Source of the DNA: Pogonophryne albipinna | Lineage: Eukaryota > Chordata > Actinopteri > Perciformes > Artedidraconidae | Direction of reading: 5' to 3' | NCBI GenBank assembly: GCA_028583405.1 | Contig: CM053244.1 | Coordinates: 434,001 to 498,000, forward strand | Length of the DNA stretch: 64,000 bases | The notes under the pieces: model-generated | The model's database searches: none | Told to the model about the DNA's origin: nothing | What the model saw: only the letters and a program-made list of their open reading frames with translations | Program-made: the position numbers and the translations under genes | Part shown: in pieces, positions 55,736 to 64,000 of the stretch | Numbering within the stretch: the stretch's first letter is position 1 | Layout of the letters: each line of letters starts with the position of its first letter

Positions 55736-57117
55736 CTGAAAAGTTTGAAGCTTTCCGTGCATGTATTTTCTGTTTTCAAACAGACATTGCGTGTGGATGA
55801 CGACGAGAAATGCGACATTCGTGCGTTAGATAGACGATATTCTGCTGATTGTGTTTGGATAGCGTCTTACTTTGTCCCATTATAGCGTATTTAAACAGAG
55901 GAGACAACCATACTGGCTCTTAAAGTCAAAACATTACGTACATGGGTTGAGGGCTATGACGTAAGGGTATGAGGCCCATTTATAATTGTACCTTACATAG
56001 AAATGTTATTTTAAACTGCAGTGTTGTTTTGTGTTGAATTTTCTAGCATTATTTCAACTCCGCTGTGAGCCACGAGGTGTTTTCAAATCCCTTTGTTCTT
56101 CTGGTCAAAGGTTGGAAAATCAGTTGCCATCTTGTCTTGCCCTCATGTTTACAATGAGCAATGGCAGTCGCCATTTCGTGAAATGCTAATTGAAAGTACT
56201 CAGTCCTATTCACATGAGGCTAGGCACTCCATCTTGAGAAGGACAAATCATATTTCTTTGCATAGTTGGAACTATAAAATAGACAGGTTTTTTTACCGTG
56301 AGAAGTTTGGTATTTGTAGGGATCTGATTTTGGAAGTTTCTTTTCTGCTTGCAAGTGTGAATTGACGTTTTTTTGAAATATTCCAGTTTGCAAATGTGTT
56401 TTGGCGGTTATGTGCTGTGTTGTTTTACCATAGTGTAATGTTCTTCCCTAGTGTAATTCTCTTTCCATTTTTAAGAAGAAAATAAGCTTTTCTTGTTAAA
56501 TAGAGGTTAGTTTTGTAATTAGTAATCCCTAGTGGATTAAGCTGGAAATTACAATGGCGCACTCTGCTAGTAGTACAGAATTATTACATAGAGGAAACAC
56601 TCAATAGCATTTTGAAGTTTAATTTTAAGTGTTATAAATAAACACATGCTTCATCGCCGAGATAGAATTGCAAGTGGTTTCTAATTATAAGATAAGAAAC
56701 TTTACATAATACTCTTTCAAAAAAGCAAACGAATGTATTGAAGCTAACACAAGTTATTACATTTACATAATTCCAAACACTTCGGAAAGTGGAACACAGT
56801 AGATTTTCACCAGATGCATAATCTTCATATTTCAAAGTCAAAACTATACACTGTACAATTTTAATTTTTTAACAATTCTGATTTTAAAATGTGCATAATT
56901 TTCATATTTCAAAGTCAAAACTATACACTGTACAATTTTAATTTAACAATTCTGATTTTAAAATTTGCATTAAAAAAAAAATCTAAATTGAAAAAAAACA
57001 AACAAAAAAAACCAAGATTTAACAATTCTGATGACATAGGATATTTTTGAAGGAATACAAAGGTACTAGTCAGAGGACTCGTGCTTCAATCTTTGATCAT
57101 TCGAATAGTTAGAGAAC
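55736..57117. other. Long non-coding leader
   Basis: About 2 kb lie between the LTR and the gag start, long for a retrovirus-like leader. It contains a 76-bp tandem duplication at 56816-56969. No frame of note. Confidence 0.5.
56816..56969. repeat. 76-bp tandem duplication
   Basis: GCATAATNTTCATATTTCAA plus CTATACACTGTACAATTTTA and AACAATTCTGATTTTAAAAT occur twice in succession with one or two small differences. Confidence 0.9.
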
Positions 57118-58299
57118 ATGTCACCAAGAGAAACTAAGTTGAGACCAGACGCAGAGCCAGACTCGACTGCAGATATCAAGGGAAGGATAAAAATCAGATC
57201 AGATGCTTTAACCTTTCCAATTAAAAGACAGAAGACATGGAACCAAATAGAGAAACTGTTGGAACAGTGGCAAACAAGAGGACTGGTTCCAGCAGATGAT
57301 CAACCTGGACCAACAAAAGCCCATAGAAGAGCAGTACTCGACTATGAGCACGAACAATGCCTACAACAGCTAACTATATGGAGAGAAGCTGAAGAAAGAT
57401 TTATAAGAGTTACAAGTCTGATACTCCATCTGGAATATGCCAGCCTATTGGCAGACAGCATACATGTGGTTCAAGTAGCAGACCTGGCAGTGAGGGAAGA
57501 CATAGCAGAAAAAACCAAAGAGGCTCCAGTTATCCAATCTCCGAAGCTGTATCTAAGCCTGGCCGAAGTCCCTCCTCCCTCCCCGAATGTTGGTTCTATA
57601 GGAGAAGTCTTGCAGTTGGATGGCGTCTCCACGGACAAACCTCTCAAAGAATTGGAGTATGAAGTAAGAGTGCTAACCAGTAAATTAAAACACCTGATAG
57701 AAGAGAACATACGATTAGAAGAAATCACAGAAGAAAGACAAACACAAAAGACAGAAATGGAAGCACTACAACTGAGACTCTTGAAGATGCAAATAGCTGA
57801 GAAAGATACCGAAGCTAATAAAAACAAGAAAGCGGCAAGGCAAATGGCAGCTACATCAGGGATGGCCATAGAACCAGAGAAGGCAGGTCAGACACATCCA
57901 ACAATTCAAGCTCAGGAAGTGCAAGAGATTCAGGTGCAGAATCAACAAAGAGGGGGAGGAGGTTTCCGAGGAAGACAAAGTGGCAGAGGAGGAGGGCGTT
58001 TCCAAGGAGGTAATCGATCAACAGGACAAGGTTTCCAAGGTGAGGGATGCTCCATATGTGGTCAGTTCTCACATTGGGCCAGATATTGTCCGCAACACAG
58101 GATGCTGCAAGTACCAGAATATCTTCCCACACAATTTCGGCAACAGCAAACACCTGCATATCCTCCTACCCAAGTACAGCCGCAAGCACAGGCATACACT
58201 CCCATACAGCATCAACAAAAGGGACAATGGAGAGGAGAGCCACGATCAAGACGAAGAACAGATGAAGGCTGCTACAAATGTGGTCAGCTGACACATTGA
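57118..58299 (+). pseudogene. gag-like ORF of element 2, interrupted
   Basis: 393 residues from MSPRETK. There is no N-terminal MG, so no myristoylation signal. A region rich in charged and Gln residues spans about 1-180. A predicted coiled coil lies at about 185-245 (heptad-like, LTSKLKHLIEENIRLEEI). An RGG/GR-rich stretch (about 280-308) is followed by a zinc knuckle CSICGQFSHWARYC at 311-324 (C-x2-C-x4-H-x4-C). A Gln/Pro/Thr-rich spacer leads to a second knuckle beginning CYKCGQLTH at 385-393. TGA directly follows that histidine, although the last cysteine codon is still present downstream. Nucleocapsid-type knuckles bind genomic RNA. I did not recognise a capsid major homology region. Confidence 0.8.
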
Positions 58300-59940
58300 T
58301 CCAGAGAGTGTCCGCAGAACATTGCACCAAACATGACCCAAATGCCACTGACGCCCTGGTATCAATCACAGCAATAAGGAAGCTCAGAGTGCCAGACCAC
58401 CAGGTGATGCATCCTCAGCCCAAGGGTATTTTGAAAACCAGCTACATTGAGCCATATCTGTCACCACAGGAGGGAGAGGTTGAATGTTATTCAAAAGATA
58501 GTGAGTAGCATATTGCATTTACACATAAAGCATCCACAGAATAGAACATTTAGCAGACTATTTTTGTAATTATGAGAAGGAAAGAGATTACGAGTGATGT
58601 TGTTCCCCTACACAGTAAACTATTGTGTCCACACAGCTAGTGAGGTCAAGACGACGGGTTTCCACCCAAAAAATATGAAGACGGAAACCTAGTACTCACC
58701 CAAGACGGAGGATCCTTACCAAGTCCTCCTGTTTACACCGACTGCAGTTCAAGGGGCGGCGATACACCTGACGTGGAGCTGTTGAGACCTAAAAACAGAA
58801 ACTCGATTCTGCTGTGGTGAAGTCTGGCTACAAAGGGAGGTGTCCGATAGGGTCGCTTGTCTCAAACCAGTGAAGAAGTCAACAAGAACCCAGCAGAACT
58901 AGAGAGTGACTGTTAGCGGGAGAACAGTGACGGAGCGACAGAGACTGGCACAACATTTTCCAGCCAGTACATAGATAGACCCCGTCAGAAGACCGGGGCG
59001 GTGTTTAAATGGGAACTTCATTTATTGTTAGTGGAAGTGTAGTTTTTTTTAGTCAAACAATCATGTGATTTATGGAGTCAGATTACATTTTTCTCATAAA
59101 CAAAATGTTATCGGTCTGAAGTATCTGTTTTAAGGCAATGAGCTGCAGATTAAATAACATAACACTGATTGAGAGCTTGGATGACGAAGTTGTAGGGTTT
59201 TTACAACAGTTTCAAGAATCAGTTTTTATTTATTTATTCTTGAGTAACTTTACTGATTTATAATGTAGTGCGTAAGGCAATATCTCATTTTGAGTGAGGG
59301 GCACCAGCCCTCCATGCATGTCACCCTCTGTGAGAATAGTTCGTATTTTCCCTCTAGTTTGGAGAAATATTATTTTATCATATCTTTGTTCAGCAGTATC
59401 AAACAATCCTCTAATCCTAGAATTATTGAGACGCATTAGCGACACCAGGGGTATTGTTTTTCACAACAATGATGCATAACACCAGGACAAAAGCCATTAT
59501 TGAAACAAGAAAACAATTTGTTGTGTTAATGGCAGATTTTAGTGAATATGCATTTATACCATCAGAAAACCATACATCATACGATATTTTTTGTACGCCT
59601 TATGGGTACACAGAGAAGTTATATTTATTTAATGCAACGTTATGGGTTTTACATGTCCCGTTTAGAATAGGGTAATCATTGCAATATTAATTGAGCATGT
59701 TATGCTCAAAGGAGGGAGTGTCATGATTATACAGATGTTGATTTCAGTGACGTTGTAGTTAATAAATAATAACATGGAGTTAATAATAGATCTCATAACG
59801 ACAAAAGGTATGCCGAAGCTTGGGCCTTCTCCAAGGAGGGAGTGGTCCAGTTTTAGATATTAGACGAATAGAAGTAATGAATATGTCAGAACTCTGAGTT
59901 TTGTCTACACAGGCTAGGAAAGCTACAGAGATACCAGACG
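58300..59940. other. Region of missing pol
   Basis: Only short chance frames; no protease DTG or RT catalytic motif is seen. A purine-rich word AAAGGAGGGAG followed by TGTCATG occurs at 59711-59727. Most of pol is deleted or decayed beyond recognition. Confidence 0.6.
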
Positions 59941-59949
59941 AGACACCAG

Positions 59950-60190
59950 AAGAGACTCCTGTTCGGCCAGGTGAATGGGTGAGGGTGAAAGTTCACAAAA
60001 GACAGTGAGCTGATCCCCGGTGGACGGAACAGTGAGAAGTTGTAATGAACTTCACACGCGCTCCGGTTTAAAGGTAAAGAAAAAGGAGCAAATTGACACC
60101 ACCTCACACATTGTCACCCTTCACTGGCAACTTCCAGAACATTATTGGGAGTTAGGACTGATTTGGCAGAGCTGGAACAAAACAATAAAT
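59950..60190 (+). pseudogene. Possible integrase C-terminal remnant
   Basis: One frame reads RPGEWVRVKVHKR, then ADPRWTEQ and EVVMNFTRAP with stop codons between, then further on TLHWQLPEHYW. The PGxWVxVK...PRW...V pattern is typical of the SH3-like C-terminal DNA-binding part of retroviral integrases. The position, just before the env-position frame, agrees. The frame is interrupted by several stops. Confidence 0.5.
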
Positions 60191-60228
60191 TAAAATAAGA
60201 TAAAGATAGAAATGGCTCAAAAGACGAA

Positions 60229-60717
60229 TTGTCTATAGATTTTTATAGATTGTCCACTAAAGTGAAAACCTATTTTTGCTTTACATCTGAAAAAGAGTCC
60301 AATTTTTGTATACGTTATTTTTGTACTCATTATTTAAATTCTGTAACTGACACAACCAGGGAGAAAATAGAGATGATGTCAAGAACAAAGCCAAACCAAT
60401 TGTGGGGTCCCCTAGGGATAAGAGTCAGAATAGCATTGTTGATTGTGCTCATTACACTTGGCACCTTTCTGGTTGGAAGGGGAGTACAATATCAAGTAAG
60501 ACATGGATCCATTAGTCCACTCATAGATAATGCCCACATCACTAACAAAACTCCAGCTGTGTTTCAAAGACTTTCACTTATCCCCAGAGCCAAAAGATCA
60601 GCTGAGCAACAAGAGGAGGATTTAGACATACTCGTTCCCAAAGGTGAGGCGGTTACAATCAAGATGATTCACCCCCCATATATGCAGTTCTTGTATCAAA
60701 TGATGAGATGGGTTTAA
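60229..60717 (+). pseudogene. env-position ORF with a hydrophobic segment
   Basis: 162 residues. A later in-frame MM at 60373-60378 is a plausible start. A basic head is then followed by a hydrophobic stretch of about 20 residues (RIALLIVLITLGTFLVG), which could be a signal peptide or signal anchor. A basic RAKRS site follows about 60 residues later. The frame stops at 60715-60717. It is far too short for an envelope protein and I see no surface or fusion domain. The env assignment rests on position and the leader-like hydrophobic segment only. Confidence 0.4.
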
Positions 60718-61310
60718 GTGATCGGGATAATCAGTGATGGGGATTTACAGATTAGGGGAATCTCCAAATACACTGGATCCATGTTTTAGTCTGTACCAGA
60801 AACACCCCCCGTTAAGTTTATGGACAACCGACCGGTGACCTGAGCAAAATTATTGAAAATGATTACAGTAGAAACAGGCTACTAACCCACAAGTACAGCT
60901 TTGTACGTACAAACTCTATGAACAAAATTCCCCAGCAGATTGTGGCGACATTGCAGATATGTCCAGTCACAGAAGTTACTTATGTTCTAAATAACAGTGA
61001 GATTTAAAGTGATGGAGAAAATATGGGGACGTTCTTTTATAGTGTGTGAAATATGTGGTGCTTGAAACATGTAGGTATTTTTAATTTATAGAAGAAAATG
61101 GTTTCCTGAAAGAGTTATTTGGAGTAGCCATGTTACAGTGGGTGGAAAGCAATGTTTAGGGATATGGCAAAACCATTAGTAGACATTAATTGGGTTTAGA
61201 TGACATTTAACATCTAAGACAGATAGTAAGATTAGGAAAATAGCGTGGAAAGGATTGGATATATTTTACCTCAGTGTGTTAGAATTAGCTATAGGTAATG
61301 CGTCCCGAGA

Positions 61311-61312
<2 letters not shown>

Positions 61313-61341
<29 letters not shown>
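61313..61341. repeat. (CT)n microsatellite
   Basis: CT run of about 29 bp with one interruption. Confidence 0.9.
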
Positions 61342-61445
61342 GCCTGTCAGAATGCTACGACCCCATCTTCAGACAAAAGACCTCACCACAGGAGACTCCT
61401 CTACCTCCATCGAAAAGACAGAGAACCCGAGCTGAACCAACAACG

Positions 61446-61516
61446 ACCTGAGGCATCCAGAACCATCTCGACCTGAGGCATCCAGAACCATCTCCACCTG
61501 AGGCATCCAGAACCAA
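61446..61516. repeat. 25-bp tandem triplication
   Basis: ACCTGAGGCATCCAGAACCA (plus five bases) occurs three times with starts at 61446, 61471 and 61496. Confidence 0.92.
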
Positions 61517-61899
61517 ACCAGCATGCTGACAAAGAGGCAAACTCTCATCGGTCCCTCAGACAGGACATGAAGTTCCAGCCTGAGCCACGAGATTTGGCAC
61601 AAGAGCAGAGTGAGGGACATGAGAGCGGAATACGCCCTCCATGCAACAGCATAGAGACTGAAAAGGAGGAGATGAAATGCAAAGCAGTTGGGCCACTGAA
61701 AAGAGTTACAGCGGGAGGATCCAAGAGCGGATGGACTGAGGAGAAGGCAGGACAGAGGAGAGGACAGAACCAGAGGAGTTCGCGTGGGCCAGCAGAACGT
61801 GAGGGGGTCGTGGCTTGACAACCAGAGGGGGAGAGAAGGAACACGGGAGTGAGTGAGTTTACACATAAACACACTTATTAGAAAATAATCCTAAGAACG

Positions 61900-62900
61900 C
61901 ACTGAGGGTAGAACATATTATTCAATATTTTCATCATATAAACAAATTATTCTTATAGAGATTCTTATTCATGTGAGAATTTGGGGAAGATTTAATTTGT
62001 TACAATATAGATAGCAGGCAAATCTTTATTTGAATGGAAAATGTTAAAGGTAGAGCTAGAACCAGGCCAAAGAAAGTATTCCAATCTAGCATGGTTATTA
62101 CCATAGGAGAACTGTTAAGGTGAAAACAACATTTGTTTGTCGTCCAAGATGTAGAGTTTTAAAAAGACACTAGGCAAAGAGCGATTGAAAATTTGAATTT
62201 TGAAAAACTAGTATAATTGGGAGTAATACATGCGGGGCCTTGGATCACTCATTTTAATGGTGCATATTTTCGACAACCAATATCGTTCAGGGAGAAGGGG
62301 TTGCTCAACCCACCTCTGCAGATGTTTTAAATCTTGCTTGCAGCTTCAGAGGGAGCGCACGGCACCAGAGTATGAGTTTTAAAAGACAAGTGCCACCACC
62401 TCCTAATGCTCATCCATTTAATCAGTGATGACCTGACATTTAGAGATGTTATTTAAAAGGAGAAACATATCTGCCATGAGTGAAAATTCCTGAATTGAAC
62501 TACAAACCATTAATGAAATGACTTCTGTTTTTAAAGTCCTTGTTAAAGGAGGGAGTAATTATCACATGCTCGGGCACCCAAGGTTCCACACACTGTTAAA
62601 AGGGCTCAGCATAGTTATTTAAGTAGACCAGAATTGAAAATAAATTAGTATAATGCGTTAGTGATATTCCACCAGTTTTCACACAATTCCAGGGACTTTA
62701 TCACTGCATTAGAACAGACCACCCAAAGCCAGTAGGGCTAAGAGACCAGTCCCAGGGGGAGTTTAGGCTCCAGGGTACAAGGATAGCATAGGGGCGCCCA
62801 GGGGAGGCCTAGATGTTGCATTAATTCCATGTCCTAAAATACCAATTGATCACAACGGCCTCTTCTAGAGAACATATTACTTTCATACCTTAAATGGTAT
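61900..62900 (+). pseudogene. Segment homologous to element 1, possibly early pol
   Basis: Aligns in order with 49690-50530 (shared words listed at element 1). Near 62520-62590 one frame reads LKEGVIITCSGTQ-like sequence, resembling the start of an RT domain. If so, pol sequence lies downstream of the env-position frame, which is not the normal order and points to rearrangement or a second inserted element. Stops in all frames. Confidence 0.4.
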
Positions 62901-63139
62901 GAAAGGAGGAAGGGTACATTTCTCATGAGGAGACAGTTACAAATGCTAGTAGAACAGGACGATCCACCCCCATATACAGATGTTGATGAAAATGATGAGT
63001 TAGTTTGAATGAGTTTAAATGAGATGGATGTTCAGAGATGAGATTGTTCAATGAATGTCCAGCCGATGTGATTCTCTAAATGATGAAATCATGTGAAGAA
63101 GTGAGCAAAATAAAATGCTAAAATGGAGTGAATCCATTT

Positions 63140-63345
63140 CAATTTACTTATACTATTCCAAGATAGTGTATTTTTTTATTATTACTCTATACTATTCCAA
63201 GATAGTGTATTTTTATTTTTTATTATTACTCTATACTATTCCAAGATAGTGTATTTTTATTTTTATTATTACATTACACTGTCCAAGATAGTTTATTTCA
63301 TTTTTATTATTTTTCACTGTTCTATATGATAGATTTCATGCATTT
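63140..63345. repeat. ~46-bp AT-rich tandem repeat
   Basis: About four units of TATACTATTCCAAGATAGTG plus TATTTTTATTTTTTATTATT, the last one diverged. Confidence 0.9.
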
Positions 63346-63693
63346 TAGAATCATTACTATTTTAAAATGGGTTGTTTCTTTTCACTTTGTAAAAACAAGT
63401 GCCTTAACACTGAGCGTGGTATGAGAACGGTTTCTGTGAAAGGAGGGAGGAAGAAATGTTCTGATACCAAGCCATTGCTGCTATTCTGAAGAACCATATT
63501 GAATGTTGACACTAGAAGTTATGCACAAGGGAAAACTTTTATGTTTGAACAGTCAAAGTATTTTTGTATTTTTGTAAAGTTGAGGCTATTCGAACCATTC
63601 CATTTTGATTGTATGTTTTTGATATGAGTTATGTACTATGCAGAGTTCAGATGAAGAACTCATTGATTTCAGTATTATACACACCTTTTAGGT

Positions 63694-63707
63694 GTGTAAG
63701 GAGGGAC
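63694..63707 (+). promoter_or_regulatory. Polypurine tract before the 3' LTR
   Basis: GTGTAAGGAGGGAC directly precedes TGTTAGAAATTA. A purine-rich tract at this position primes plus-strand DNA synthesis in LTR retroelements. Confidence 0.65.
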
Positions 63708-64000
63708 TGTTAGAAATTAAAATCAATGTTTTGATAGCATAATGAACCATAAAACATACCGTCAGTTTAAAAGCTGTTTTATACTGAAAAACCAGAAGTT
63801 CCTGTGCACAACCAGTTGTTAAGCTTTTATTCTGAAAATCCTTCATCTCCGGTTAGCATTTAGCATGAGGCTAATATACCATTTACTATAGAGGTAAATT
63901 TAGCAGCGAGATGATATGATGTTGCACACCGAAACCTACTGATTTCAACACTACAACGTCGACACCGAAACCTACTGATTTCAACACTACAGACGTCGAG
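63708..64000 (+). repeat. 3' LTR of element 2, cut by the window end
   Basis: Matches 54239 onward. Compared with the 5' copy it has a few substitutions, and near 63962-63991 a ~30-bp duplicate of ACACCGAAACCTACTGATTT and its flanking bases. The rest is outside the window. Confidence 0.88.

Larger units (their letters stand above)
60720..61900. other. Decayed interior of element 2
   Basis: No convincing gene. A CT microsatellite (61313-61341), a 25-bp triplication (61446-61516) and a 83-residue charged frame (61567-61818) without a known domain. Confidence 0.5.
54239..64000 (+). mobile_element. LTR retroelement 2 (endogenous-retrovirus-like), 3' end beyond window
   Basis: Two direct LTR copies start TGTTAGAAATTAAAATC at 54239 and 63708. 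Between them, in order: a leader with a splice donor, a gag-like frame with zinc knuckles, a remnant resembling the integrase end, and a frame with a hydrophobic segment in the env position. Then follow non-coding or decayed sequence, a purine-rich tract and the 3' LTR, which runs off the window. Protease, RT, RNase H and most of integrase are not found as frames. It cannot be replication-competent as it stands. Similarity to element 1 suggests one lineage. Confidence 0.85.

Overview
The window looks like a transposon-dense, gene-poor stretch of a ray-finned (teleost) fish genome. The support is a tRNA-derived fish-type SINE, a CR1/L2/Rex-like LINE with a fish-type 3' end, several hAT families with 8-bp target-site duplications, a Tc1-like terminus, a CACTG-ended element, TTAA-flanked MITE-like elements, retrovirus-like LTR elements and many CA/TG microsatellites. 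I see no intact host protein-coding gene, no tRNA or rRNA gene, and nothing prokaryotic. Every recognisable coding fragment belongs to a mobile element and is broken. Family names are from recognition, not a database search.

Layout. 1-2.7 kb: simple repeats and one SINE. 2.7-5 kb: a truncated hAT copy with a BED zinc-finger exon, a short unidentified ORF, and a ~360-bp tandem duplication. 5.1-8.5 kb: a near full-length LINE on the minus strand. 8.6-10.5 kb: simple repeats, a SINE fragment, a perfect 40-bp palindrome and a TTAA-flanked MITE. 10.6-14.4 kb: the longest copy of a hAT family (here hAT-B), minus strand, with a multi-exon degraded transposase. 14.7-15.6 kb: a 24-bp/13-bp minisatellite that stays open in all three forward frames. 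15.7-18.2 kb: mostly non-coding.

18.2-25.5 kb is a nest whose two outer shells are delimited by perfect 8-bp duplications: hAT-A contains hAT-B, which contains an element of the type starting gggcccgag, which contains a TTAA-flanked element. 26-29.8 kb is non-coding repeat material that includes a ~147-148-bp tandem array in which units carry a palindrome matching the RFX X-box. 29.8-38.3 kb is a second nest: a Tc1-like terminus split at TA by a CACTG-ended element, split in turn by a hAT (hAT-C) with a perfect 8-bp duplication, which holds a segment with inverted ends. That segment contains a two-exon, polyadenylation-signal-bearing, apparently non-coding unit; a diverged copy of the unit lies at 41.7-42.5 kb inside a 260-bp-arm inverted repeat. 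38.3-46.6 kb: more hAT debris, a long-TIR MITE and a second hAT-C copy that keeps the opposite transposase end from the first.

47-64 kb: two related, decayed LTR retroelements. The downstream one has a 5' LTR, leader with a splice donor, a gag-like ORF broken inside its second zinc knuckle, a remnant resembling the integrase end, an env-position ORF with a hydrophobic segment, a purine-rich tract and the start of its 3' LTR at the window edge. Most of pol is missing. Two 185-bp direct copies (two mismatches) flank the upstream element.
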